Origin: Symsagittifera roscoffensis | Taxonomy: Eukaryota > Xenacoelomorpha > Acoela > Convolutidae | Assembly: GCF_963678635.1 (NCBI RefSeq) | Contig: NC_087070.1 | Span: forward strand, 50,507,989 to 50,571,988 | Direction: 5' to 3' | DNA length: 64,000 nucleotides | Part shown: one piece after another, positions 54,866-64,000 of the stretch | Numbering within the stretch: position 1 is the stretch's first letter | Layout: every line of letters begins with the position of its first letter | Notes under the pieces: generated by a model | The model's database searches: none | What the model saw: only the letters and a program-made list of their open reading frames with translations | What the model was told of the DNA's origin: nothing | Position numbers and translations under genes: made by a program

Positions 54866-55729
54866 ATGATCAATTTTTGTGTGCAAATTGTTGTCAACAG
54901 CTCCACATTTCTGTTGAACTCCGTTTTCTTATATATTTTGACAACCAGAGCTCGTCTGCATGAAGCCAATGAACTATTGGTGCTGTCGAATTTATTTATT
55001 GCCATTTTTGGATCTATACTAATTACTTTAAAATCTATCTCGGTTTTTCAAAGTGATTATTTTTGGAACTTTACTTCGTGTTCAATCCAAACTTTTACTT
55101 TTCCATTTTTTGAAACGCTTTCTTCACTTTTTGTCTTGTGTTTAAGTGTGAACAGATTCATAGCTGTCAAATCATCTGATTTTTACTACAAACTGTTCAA
55201 TCGAAACTTTTTGATAAGGACTATTACTGTTTTAGTTCTTTTTTCTTTTCTCGTTGCTTTAATTTTTACCTTGTTTGAATGCTTGAATTTTTTTTCGATG
55301 AAATTCTCATTTTTTGTGTTCAAAGCAGTGCTATATTTGAGTTGCTTGCTTTCGGTTTTTATAACTTACAGACGTCTAGATTGTCATTTCAATCATCCTT
55401 TTTTGGCGCCATTATCCGATTGGACCATTCTTCATTCACCAAAAGATCGTTTCGTTTACGGCAAGAGCGAGGCTCGAACCCTCTGCCACATCAGCGCGCC
55501 AACAAATTATCAGAAGCCAACAAAGAGAATTCCTAAAATTGTTATAATTCAGGAGTGTGAAGCAAGAAATCCTATTGCAGGTTTATCGGAAACCGCTCCA
55601 ATCCTGAGTCCGATTGGCCCCTTGACTTTAGAAAACTTCAACCTATGCAACCCCCCGCCTGTGGCTACAATACAAGTTCAAGCTGAGATGGAAATAGAGC
55701 CCGCTCATCAGTTTTCAAAAATAAAGTAA
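54866..55729 (+). CDS. Rhodopsin-type GPCR-like ORF with five membrane segments
   Basis: A 287-codon ATG frame. TM1 is FLLNSVFLYILTT, followed by a short basic loop and TM2 (LLVLSNLFIAIFGSILIT). TM3 ends in LCLSVNRFIAVKSS, where NRF stands at the DRY position. TM4 is TVLVLFSFLVALIFTLF and TM5 VLYLSCLLSVFITY. After residue 180 the sequence is no longer hydrophobic, and TM6-TM7 are missing. The point of change is followed by a Pol III B-box-like string on the minus strand (GGTTCGAGCC, 55471-55480), as if a tRNA-derived repeat had been inserted. It is likely a truncated, single-exon receptor, or one whose later exons lie elsewhere. The ligand is unknown. Confidence 0.5.
   Translation: MINFCVQIVVNSSTFLLNSVFLYILTTRARLHEANELLVLSNLFIAIFGSILITLKSISVFQSDYFWNFTSCSIQTFTFPFFETLSSLFVLCLSVNRFIAVKSSDFYYKLFNRNFLIRTITVLVLFSFLVALIFTLFECLNFFSMKFSFFVFKAVLYLSCLLSVFITYRRLDCHFNHPFLAPLSDWTILHSPKDRFVYGKSEARTLCHISAPTNYQKPTKRIPKIVIIQECEARNPIAGLSETAPILSPIGPLTLENFNLCNPPPVATIQVQAEMEIEPAHQFSKIK
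55440..55510 (-). repeat. tRNA-like B-box segment inside the GPCR-like ORF
   Basis: The minus strand reads TGGCAGAGGGTTCGAGCCTC, with a consensus B box. The A box is not clear. It begins about where the receptor similarity ends. Confidence 0.4.
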
Positions 55730-56387
55730 AAACATTGTCTACCTGGGTGGGGTTATGGGGTAGGGTTGGCAAGAAGAAAACAATCGCTTTCTTCAGTGTG
55801 TTTTGATCAACAATTTTTAATTTCGTGTTTTTATTGAAAACTTTCAAAAAAATTCTTTTTCACTCTTAGGCACGAAAGATGATACGATTTTAACTCGTAT
55901 CATGGCGAAGCCTTGAATGTTCCGACTACCCTCCAAAATTTTCTAAAATTAAAAAAATGATTTTTTTTTAATTTTTGGTTTTACCCGCACACGCTATCTA
56001 AATCAAAAAATCAAATTCAACGCTGAATAACAAAAAGTTAGGCAAGTGAATTGGTAATAAATGTTACAAAAAAATTTATCCCATTTAGATTCAAAGTAGT
56101 TCCAAAACTAAGGCATTTTATCTTTTTTAAAACTGATCACAATTAAATTCTTTTATTTTGAACATGAGCCCCGAGCATCAATACATTTCAGCCTCTATAA
56201 ATATCATCCGTAAAAAAAGCTTGTTATAAGCAAATTATTTTTGGAGGAAAACCAAAAAGCGCATATCAGTAATTTTTTAATAATTGGAACATTGAGATAT
56301 TTCAAAGCAACAGATAAACTGAAAAAGTACTTTGTATGATTCGAATACAATGATTTTTCTGCCGCTTTTTGACGCTTCCTTCCATAT
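55730..56387. other. Non-coding; DR1 copy in reverse
   Basis: A reverse DR1 copy lies at 55885-55935 (CTCGTATCATGGCGAAGCCT then TGAATGTTCCGACTA). No gene. Confidence 0.4.
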
Positions 56388-56392
56388 CAGGG
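56388..56392. repeat. Target-site duplication of element C, left (CAGGG)
   Basis: CAGGG precedes the left LTR and follows the right LTR at 62780-62784. Confidence 0.7.
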
Positions 56393-56602
56393 TAATAAAA
56401 GAAGGAAGTTACCACTGGTAATTCTGTTATCTAACTAAGTTTAAAAGGAATAAAAGTAATGTGTTAATTAAAACTGACTGTGGTCTAAAAAGAGCAACTA
56501 GTGACTCGAAGTCCACTGGAATTCGTAGAGTAGACGTTAGCTGGTACTTGATTAATCGATAAAGGTCAAGGTTAAGATATACTAAAATACTAAATCACAA
56601 CA
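56393..56602 (-). repeat. 3' LTR of element C
   Basis: 210 bases; on the sense strand it begins TGTTGTGATTTAG and ends TTTTATTA. Differs from the right copy at GTTAAT/GTGAAT, AGATATAC/AGACATAC and near the outer end. Confidence 0.85.
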
Positions 56603-57031
56603 TTCCCCACTGCACAAAAAATTATATCTGCCCGCTCCAATGTAGCCAATATCACACATATACTCCATTCTTCCCTCACTCCACCAGGGCCAAAGTTGAA
56701 ACAAAAAGTAACCGCGTTTAGCACCAATGGAAATTCACAGAGAGTTCAATTTACAATGGAGATGATTATATGGTAATAAATACAGGCTAACTACAAGATT
56801 AAACAGATATTTACAGCGACTGTACAGCTGATGGAATATATGTACAATTGTGACATATCTACAAATAAAACAAGCTAACCTACATAACTAACTAATTAAA
56901 ATGTACAAAATTGCTCAATTTGAGAATTAGTACAGATAAGTAAAATGAATAATCCACTGGAGATATGCCCGAGAAAAAAAAATAATCCGTGCCAAAGGTT
57001 ATGCTAAGTAAGTTTATGAGTTTTCGGAGTT

Positions 57032-57382
57032 TTAGTAAGTGGCGTTAAATCTATCGTGGAAACTATCGGCCTCCTTCCTTACATCTGTGTCTATGCAAGA
57101 GGATATGCGACTGCTGTCATTGTCCTGAATGTCCATACTGACTTCTACCAATGGAGATGATATTGTCGCGATCTTTGGCGTCAAAGAAGTAGGTGTTGAG
57201 GAGGAGCCTTGTGTGGTTTCCGCCACCAGTGGTGGATGGATTGGAATATCTTCAATTGGTGTCAAGTAATCCGATGGGGACGCAGAGGGGTAAGTTGTCT
57301 GTTGGCTTTTTGAGCCGGAGAATGTTATTAGGGGTTCGTCATCGGAATCTGTTAACACGCTGGTTTCTGTTCCTAGAGTCAC
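57032..57382 (-). pseudogene. Pol C-terminal tail of element C, distal part
   Basis: A 116-codon Ser/Thr/Pro-rich frame directly after the integrase tail, ending about 430 bases before the 3' LTR. It probably continues the frame at 57498-57989 after a small frameshift near 57400-57490. No domain is recognised; such low-complexity tails are common in this lineage. Confidence 0.45.
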
Positions 57383-57497
57383 TTGGTCAATGAATCACCT
57401 TTCTCCGTAAAATTTAAGGGGCCTCGATTCCTTCTTGACCGTGGTTTGTTGCATAACGAGGTTTTGTGCGTCTCCAATGTCTTTTCCGGAGAGCTGT

Positions 57498-57989
57498 CTA
57501 TTCTAATTGGGTTTTCGCCTGTGCGCGTTGGGAGAGTAATCGTGGTCTGCGTATTGGTTTTGGTAGGGTGCGTCTTGACTGATCTAAATCGCTATGAATA
57601 TTAAAAGTCGGTGTATTATATACAATTTCCGAGTCCGTACCCAAATAATCATCGATAACTCTGTCCCAATGGTCTATCTCTAGCGAGGAATCTAAATCAG
57701 TAAACTTGAATTTTGAACCTTTAGAGCTCGGAGTTTTTGTTCTCCTCCTTTTCATCGCCTTTTCTCCCGTTGGTTTATAGCTCGTCGATGGGCCTCCTTC
57801 ATTCGAGTCTGGTCTCTTCAATGGAGAGTTTCTCTTTCGTTTCCCTGCTAAATCATGACTATTATTTAACGAATTCGGTACTGCCGAAAATTTAATGGGG
57901 GCTGACGGTTGAATTTTATTAAAAGCTAGGTCAGATTTTCTGATCACATGTCTATTGTCTAATGTAACCGTATGTTTCGTATCCGACAA
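57498..57989 (-). pseudogene. Pol C-terminal tail of element C
   Basis: 163 codons following the integrase core. The opening TVTLDNRHVIRKSDL resembles the short beta-strand region after integrase in mag-like elements. The rest is basic and Ser/Pro-rich (KRKRNSPLKRP, KAMKRRRTKTP), suitable for nuclear import or DNA binding. It is separated from the core by frame changes near 58000-58150. Confidence 0.5.
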
Positions 57990-57999
57990 TGGTTTTCAC

Positions 58000-59970
58000 A
58001 CAAGTGGTTTAAAATAGGGTTCGCCTTCCCTTCGGTTTACCGTCTTCCTAAACCAGTTACCTCCGTAGCTGAATGGTTTTGACAGTGGGGCTCGCTGAAG
58101 GTTTCTGTCTACTTCGTCCGAAGGGTCGCTCTCATACCCCTTTTTGTCTGTCGCTATGTTTTCCATCCTTGAATGCGTCGTCAGTCTTGCGCTCTATCCT
58201 TTGATAGTATTGACTTCCCTTTATCTAAATTAATCGCGTGTGAGACCAGAGATTTCCAAAACGTGTTAGTGGATCTATTAAAATGTTATGAAAAAGGGCA
58301 GCATCCAATGGATGATTGTTTCGTTGAACGAACATTCCAAATGATTTTATCAATAGCAGTATTTAAAGATGGTTTTGGATCGTTAAACGACATTGCCAAG
58401 AGTTTTGCTTTAAACGTGTAGATGAGTCGTTCTACGACTCCGTTGGGTCTGTAATCCTCGAAAGTACAGGGTTTAATCTTATGTTGTTCTTCTCGCAGAA
58501 GTTTCTAAAATCGTTAGAAGCAAAACATGACCCATGGTCGACTCTAATAGACTTCGGAAATCCGCGAAGGTGACAATAATATGTCATGAATGCCCAAATC
58601 GAAGAAGCCGAGGTGTTATTCACTACCTTTGCTGACGGAAACTTTGAGAAACGATTGATACATACTAAAAGGTATTTCGAGTTGCCCCAATTTTTGCCCA
58701 ATGGACCTGCAAAGTCTAAATCTATTTCTCTGTTTGGTTCAGCCAGAATCGGTAATTTCTCTATATTGTTTGTACCCATTATCACTTTTAGATTCTTACC
58801 GGCCTTGATGCACTGAATGCAGTTTTTTCCGTGGTAGTAAATATCTCTGTACACATGTGGCCACCAAATGTTTTCTGCCAGAGATTTCATTCCGATTTGA
58901 CCTGGTTGAGTTTCGTGTAGTAGCGACAGGAATGGCGACCTCAGACCTGCTGGAACTATCAGTTTGTTATCATTAAATAACAATCTTTCTTTAACATGGA
59001 TGTCTCTCTGAAAATTCTTTAGGTAGGCTCCGAATCTATCCAATGGCCTGCCTTCTTCTACCGCCTTCTTCACATCCTTGAGGATTTTTTCCTCGTCCGT
59101 CATGAGTCTGATTAGTTTGTTCGAGCAATGATCGGTGAGGGATAACGGATTGTCTAACAACTTGAGATCTCTCTTATATTTGGTCAGTAGTTTTTTGTGG
59201 ATGTCCGACATTACATCGTTGTTGAAGTTCAGTAAAATTCCTTTATTTTCTGCCCTGACGGAAATTTTTAGCAAGTTCACCGATGTGAGGAAATCTTCTA
59301 ACAGCTTTTTATTTTCTGAGCTTATGGACTGAATAACTGATAATAGTGACTGGGCAAGAAAAAATAAGAAGGTTTTACCTGACAAGTAAAAATAAATAAA
59401 ATCGAATTTCGAAAGATTTAAGGGAACACAACCGCTTGTACAGGACTCTGAACGCGAGTGATTGGAATTACAAATTCTAATTGTGTCGTTGACGTAATTC
59501 AGAATTTTCGAGAAGAACGACCGTTGGATGCTTAGCGTTAATTCTTTCTTTCCGCCCATTGGATTATTACAATCCAAGTTACTAATAGTAGTTACATCCA
59601 CTAGATTGTACAATTCGTTCTTTTTACAATAATTTTTTTTACGGTCAATATTTACAGAGAGGTTTTCCACATTCTTTTTAACTGTTGCCACTACCAATTC
59701 GCTATCGTAATTTGAGGTTGGGAGGGCTTTTCCTGAAGGTAATCTAGACAGTAGATCTGTAAATCCCATTTCTTTTCCCGGTATGTGTTTGATCTTGAAA
59801 TTAAATGCTAAAAGTCGATTTACCCAACGGGTTAGTCTGCTGTGCATAGTTTTGTTGCTATGATTGGCATTTAAGGCTGATAACAATGCCTTATGGTCCG
59901 TTACAGTTTCAAAATCAGCGCCATACAAGTAGTTTTTAAAATGCTCTGTAGCCCAGACTACTCCCAACAA
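58000..59970 (-). pseudogene. RNase H-integrase of element C
   Basis: The frame 58432-59970 starts inside RNase H (TDHKALLSAL, then LLSRLPSG). After a spacer of about 200 residues it enters integrase. The zinc domain is present (LHETQPGQIG, CIQCIKAG), and the core has D (DLDFAGPLG) and D (RVDHGSCF). The third catalytic residue is in a shifted frame just beyond 58432 (NGVVERL), so one frameshift separates it. The enzyme would insert the element's cDNA; the 5-bp CAGGG duplication fits. Confidence 0.8.
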
Positions 59971-60119
59971 TTCTAATTCGTTTGTAGATTATTTCGTTTC
60001 GTGGCTATTTTAAAATCGGGAAGCGAATGCTATTGTTAACCAATTCTCCCCGTCCCATTGTTCTTAAGTGGCTCCCAGACCGCTATGTGAAGCGTCTGTT
60101 TTTAATCTTGACATCCTTT

Positions 60120-61223
60120 TTATGTCAAAGTGTTTGTTCTCTGTAATGTTGACGATATGTTTTTGAGTTCTTCGAACGCCTTCGTGTGATCGTCGTTCCA
60201 TTGGTAAACTGATTTTGTTACTAGAAGTGGTCGTAAGGGGGAACTTAGGGTTGACAAGTTCGGGACGAACTTCATATATTGGTTGATTGAGCCAGCCACA
60301 CTATTTCGTTTTAGAAAACTGCACATTTCTCCCATTTTACCGCCATTTTCTTGTTATCCAAGATGTCTAAAATTTTTGATAATATCGTTTTGTGTTCATT
60401 TAATGATCCTTTCGAAGCTATTTAAATGTCGTCGATATAACAATTGGTAAAAGGAATGTCTTTCAATAAAGAATCCATCACCCTCTGGAATTCGTTTGGC
60501 ATATCGCCTAGTCCGTAAAATCCCGTTAAAAACCTATAGGTCCCGATGGTTTCACCCCCTACAATCCTAAAATTGCACTGTTTGCTAGTGTCTGTACATA
60601 CTTGTAGTTGACTGTACGCATTTTTTAGATCAAAATTACTAAACCAAACTTCCCCTGAATCTTTGCTGGAAAGTTGGAAAGCTATGTTGTCGATGAGCTC
60701 GTGTATGTTTGGCATTTGTTATTTGTTCTTGAATATCTGGTTATTTAATAGTTTCGAATCTAATGCCAACTTGATACTACCGTCTTTTTTTCTTGTTATC
60801 ACTATTGGACTTATAAAACAGTCTTCATCGCATTTGTTTAACTTCACAACATGCCCCTTTTTTCAATTCTATTTAATTCCATCTTTACATTATCTAATAA
60901 ATGCAGGGAACTCTTCTGCCTTTGGTTTGAATAGGTTTGAATGGAGAGTGGAAATGATTAATTTTTCTGTCCAATGGTATTTTCCCTACTCTGTTAAATA
61001 ATCCTTTGTACTTATGATACAGATTAAGAATTGTGTCTGAATGATTGCTTAACTTACACAACTCGGGGAGTGTTACGTTGCTGACGGGTAGTAGAGGCTG
61101 TCGTTGAGCTATTTTGATTCCAATTCGTGGTAAATTATCGTTACCCAAGATATTCCTCTCATGTCCAGAAGTGATAAAAAATGGAGTTTCGTCCGCGGTC
61201 CATCCATTGGATTGTATTCTCAC
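60120..61223 (-). pseudogene. Reverse transcriptase of element C
   Basis: Three frames cover it: 60894-61223 (end of protease and RT fingers, FHSPFKPIQTKGRRVP), 60422-60715 (palm, FSNFDLKNAYSQL with the first catalytic Asp, and CYIDDI with the YIDD box) and 60120-60335 (thumb, NQYMKFVPNLSTLSSPLRPL). Frame changes lie near 60890-60720 and 60420-60340. The motif order and spacing are those of a Ty3/Gypsy RT. Confidence 0.8.
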
Positions 61224-61289
61224 TAGAACTTTCTCGATGATGCTGATTGTTTCATTGGTAAACCCGCAGTATACTTTTCTTTTCTAGTC

Positions 61290-61480
61290 TTCTTGTCTAC
61301 TGGGTGTATTTTCAATTGTGGGTTTCTCAACTTCATTTCGTGCCGGACCTTTTGCTTCAGAAAACTCACTGGGCTCGCAGAATCCACTGGAATGTTCAGA
61401 TTAATCGTCTCCCAGTCCGATGTTAATTAATTTCTTGGTTTCCAAGCCATTGGTGTCATAGATGGTTCTGATGTTAAGAA
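61290..61480 (-). pseudogene. Protease of element C
   Basis: A minus-strand open stretch with VDSASPVSFL near 61380, the retropepsin active site in which D-S-A replaces the usual D-S/T-G. It lies between the gag knuckles and RT, as expected. Frames on either side are shifted. Confidence 0.5.
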
Positions 61481-61608
61481 CGGAATAGTCGTCGTTGTCA
61501 CTGATCCCCTCTTCGGTCCACGCGTTAATCACACCGCAAAAATTTTCTTCGCTTCTTGCTTGAAGGTCTTTTCGGGAATATGAACAATTCGACTATTTAC
61601 AGATTCTT

Positions 61609-62570
61609 CTACAGTATATAAGCAGCGGGTTTTCTTCCTTTCAATTTACACAGTCTTCCAAAAAGTCCTTTATATATACAAATATTACAAACTATTTCCT
61701 TCGCCGGACACACATTCAGATGACCCTTGGTAAACGCATTCCCGCATTTCATACAAGTATTTGATCTTTCTATGTTCAAGCTTGGTTCCTTTTTTTTTAA
61801 ATTTTTATTCACTCTGCCGCTACTTCCTGTCGTGTTGAATGATCTAGTCATATTTGTTAGTTTCAGATGGTTGTAGTAGCCTTTTTCAACGATGACTGCT
61901 TGGTTGAATGCATCCACTGGTTTAAGAGTTTCCGAGAGGGTTCTTCATTACAATTTTTCATGTATAAAATAAATACATCTCTGATCCACTCCTGTTCAGC
62001 GTTGATTCCAATTTCGCATGATATTGCTAAGTCTGATAGTGCGCCCCAAAATTGTTCGTAGGATTCTCTATACTTTTGTTTCCTGCTTAGTAATTTATAT
62101 CGTTCAAACGTTATATTTGTCAGTTTGATAAACGCAGCTTCTAGTAGTTCGAAAAATTCTTTGAACGAGATTCCTAGGACTTTCACCCTTGGGTGTTTTT
62201 GAGCAAACACTCTCTTTCCTTCCGCTCCTAGGGCCAAGTATAGGATTGATCTTAATTTTTTGTCGGTCTCATATCTCCTCATTTCTCCGTATTTTCGTTT
62301 CTCTTCTGCTAGTATTTCATCTTCTGCGTGCTCGTAGACTCGCCTAGTCTCATTATTCCTGGCCTCTCTAGCTTTCCTCTGTTGGTCAGTTTCTGAATCC
62401 AGGGCGCCTTCTAGGATTGGTAACGTTTAGACATCTAGATTTTCCTTCGCAATGATAGCCAGGTGAAACTGGTCTATCCAGTTGTTCCATTGGGTGGGAG
62501 GTTCTACCGTGTGGTTTGGGCAAAAGGCAGGTATTCCCCGCAGATTCGAATCAGTTGTTGACTGCGCCAT
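61609..62570 (-). pseudogene. gag: Gag of element C, with stop and frameshift
   Basis: It begins with an ATG whose A is the last base of the 5' LTR (62570) and whose TG opens the primer-binding site. The first 47 codons (MAQSTTDSNLRG) end at a TAA (62427-62429) and the same frame then reopens. The capsid region follows (YETDKKLRSILYLALG, YRESYEQFWGALSDLA, EWIRDVFILYM) to 61863. A frame change near 61890 leads to 61609-61917, with the tandem cysteine motif CMKCGNAFTKGH, NVCPAKE and CNICIYKG typical of mag-like Gag, the second knuckle lacking its His. Confidence 0.75.
62552..62569 (-). promoter_or_regulatory. Primer-binding site of element C
   Basis: The minus strand directly after the LTR reads TGGCGCAGTC and then AACAACTG. 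From general knowledge the first ten bases match the complement of an insect-type tRNA-Ser 3' end. It overlaps the gag start codon. Confidence 0.6.
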
Positions 62571-62779
62571 AATAAAAATAGGAAGTTACCACTGGTAATT
62601 CTGTTATCTAACTAAGTTTAAAAGGAATAAAAGTAATGTGTGAATTAAAACTGACTGTGGTCTAAAAAGAGCAACTAGTGACTCGAAGTCCACTGGAATT
62701 CGTAGAGTAGACGTTAGCTGGTACTTGATTAATCGATAAAGGTCAAGGTTAAGACATACTAAAATACTAAATCACAACA
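62570..62779 (-). repeat. 5' LTR of element C
   Basis: 210 bases, nearly identical to the left LTR and bounded by the primer-binding site and CAGGG. Confidence 0.85.
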
Positions 62780-62784
62780 CAGGG
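62780..62784. repeat. Target-site duplication of element C, right (CAGGG)
   Basis: Matches 56388-56392. Confidence 0.7.
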
Positions 62785-62789
62785 ATTCG

Positions 62790-63160
62790 ACCCCCTGCCG
62801 ACCCAAAGGGTCCCCGTTTTGTACTATTTTGAGATATCCATTTTTGGTGACGGACCCTAAGAAATTTCTAAAGCCAACTTCCGCGCCAATATATACTAAT
62901 TTTGAGGGGGGAGCGCGTGCAGATAAAACGCAATTTTTCTGTCGAAATTTTCCAAAAATTATCTAAAAAACGCAATTTTTAGCCTGTTTTTCAAACATTT
63001 GACTGCGGCGCAAAAAATTTGGTGACAATGGGGTTTTTATAGTGATTTAGGAAAGCTAAGAAATTCAATTTGGTCGACCTAAAAAAAGGTCATCAAAATT
63101 TTTGAAGTTTTTCGAAAATCCGCCCCCACCCTTAAGAAAATCCTAGATCGGCCCCAGGCA
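62790..63160 (+). mobile_element. Diverged copy of the 51589 MITE family, beside element C
   Basis: Shares GTCCCCGTTTTGTACTATTT, TGAGATATCCATTTTT, GAAATTTTCCAAAAA, CTGCGGCGCAAAAAATTTGG and CCTAGATCGGCCCCAGG with the copies at 51589 and 36895, in the same order. Element C was inserted at its left edge. Confidence 0.55.
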
Positions 63161-64000
63161 AAAATGGCCTTTCTTATACCCCCTGAATTTTTCGAAAAAT
63201 ATTTGAAGTTGAAGTATTTTTTTACATTTGAGCTCAAAAAGCTGATATCTTTAACAAGAAAAAAGTTTTGTTTTTTGGTAATAATTATCATTTCAACTGC
63301 CAAAAGTTAACAGAACAAAAAAAACCATCACAAGCATTTATTCACAAGTCCAGATAATCCACAAAAACTAACACAAATAAGCCGCTTTTTTCAGAAGTCG
63401 AAAAAATAACAAATTAAGTAATCAAACAAAGTTTGTTATTTTTCGACACTCAAGATTGTTATACTCAGAGTAGAACATAAACAGCAAATTTAGAGTCCAG
63501 TAGACACCGGTCGATTTGAGCATCTAACTTTTCAATTTTTTCCTGTTACGGACTTTAAAAAAGAATTAGAACGTGAGTGCTGGCTCTGTATTGATGATGA
63601 TCGACTCAAAACTGCTTCCAGACACTACTAAAATCATGAAAAAGAATGGCAAAATGGTTTTAAAAAATTGGGTTCATGAGAAACCAATCTTTTCTGGAAA
63701 CCATTCCTGTTATACTGTTTCTGGATGAAAAAATTTGAGCTCTTCTTTAATTGCTTTCCTAATTCAGAAGATGAGGCAAAAAATTATATCAGAAGCAAAT
63801 TTTTAGGTTAAGTCATAAAAAACACGGTTTTTTGAACACAGATAAACTTCTAGCAAAAAATTGCATCCAAAAACTCATTCACAAATTAGGCACAATTATC
63901 AGCTGTAACTACCACGATTGACTAGCCACTATTTCAATTTTTTGCTTAATGCTGTCCCCTTTTCTAGAAAAAATCATAGAACATTTTGATTAAAAAATTG
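63161..64000. other. Non-coding AT-rich stretch
   Basis: Nothing recognised. Confidence 0.4.

Larger units (their letters stand above)
56393..62779 (-). mobile_element. mag-like Ty3/Gypsy LTR retrotransposon, element C (6.4 kb)
   Basis: Two 210-bp LTRs, a CAGGG duplication, a primer-binding site immediately after the 5' LTR and a purine run before the 3' LTR (GTGGGGAA on the minus strand) define a full-length element. Gag with two Cys-rich knuckles and pol in protease-RT-RNase H-integrase order place it near the mag lineage. There is no env. Several frameshifts and stops make it inactive, but the LTRs differ at only about four bases. Confidence 0.85.

Noticed and set aside
58173-58421. Plus-strand 82-codon frame
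   Set aside because: A shadow of the integrase region of element C.

Overview
The window looks like a repeat-rich, AT-rich animal genome, probably an invertebrate. It has GT-AG introns, an EF-hand gene, a rhodopsin-type GPCR-like reading frame, several Ty3/Gypsy LTR retrotransposons, MITE-like and tRNA-derived repeats, and two 200-base assembly gaps. The phylum cannot be fixed from the sequence. No bacterial operons, CRISPR arrays or intact tRNA/rRNA genes were found.

Layout. (1) 1-6986: the 5' part of an LTR element (copy A), minus strand, cut by the window edge, with an intact 1514-codon gag-protease frame. (2) 7616-9539: a GC-rich gag-protease remnant of another LTR family (D), next to a gap. 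(3) 10780-12060: two related small frames and an old gag remnant on the plus strand. (4) 15527-15676 and 35569-35709: two exons of a calmodulin-like EF-hand gene on the plus strand. (5) 16638-35539: a complete 18.9-kb retroelement (copy B) inside the intron between those exons, in antisense, with 410-bp LTRs and a GTTG target-site duplication. (6) 35906-54865: non-coding DNA made of MITEs, degenerate repeat modules, a 33-40 bp tandem array and a ~920-bp tandem duplication carrying Pol III B boxes. (7) 54866-55729: a GPCR-like frame with five membrane segments. (8) 56393-62779: a mag-like Ty3/Gypsy element (C) with 210-bp LTRs and a CAGGG target-site duplication. (9) 62785-64000: repeats.

The main item is the A/B family. 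In copy B the sense order is: 5' LTR, primer-binding site, conserved 77-codon leader frame, structured ~0.9-kb leader, small basic frame, gag-protease-RT-RNase H-integrase, a 62-codon membrane frame, a ~380-codon Pro/Ser/Gln-rich frame without ATG, an env-like glycoprotein, two further frames (about 400 and 184 codons), a 1.6-kb 3' region, 3' LTR. That is far larger and more complex than an ordinary metazoan Gypsy element and resembles the plan of a complex retrovirus. Copy B is damaged in pol and env; copy A keeps gag intact but has a one-base frameshift at the gag-pro/RT junction. The B LTRs differ at about 5 of 410 positions, so the insertion is fairly recent.
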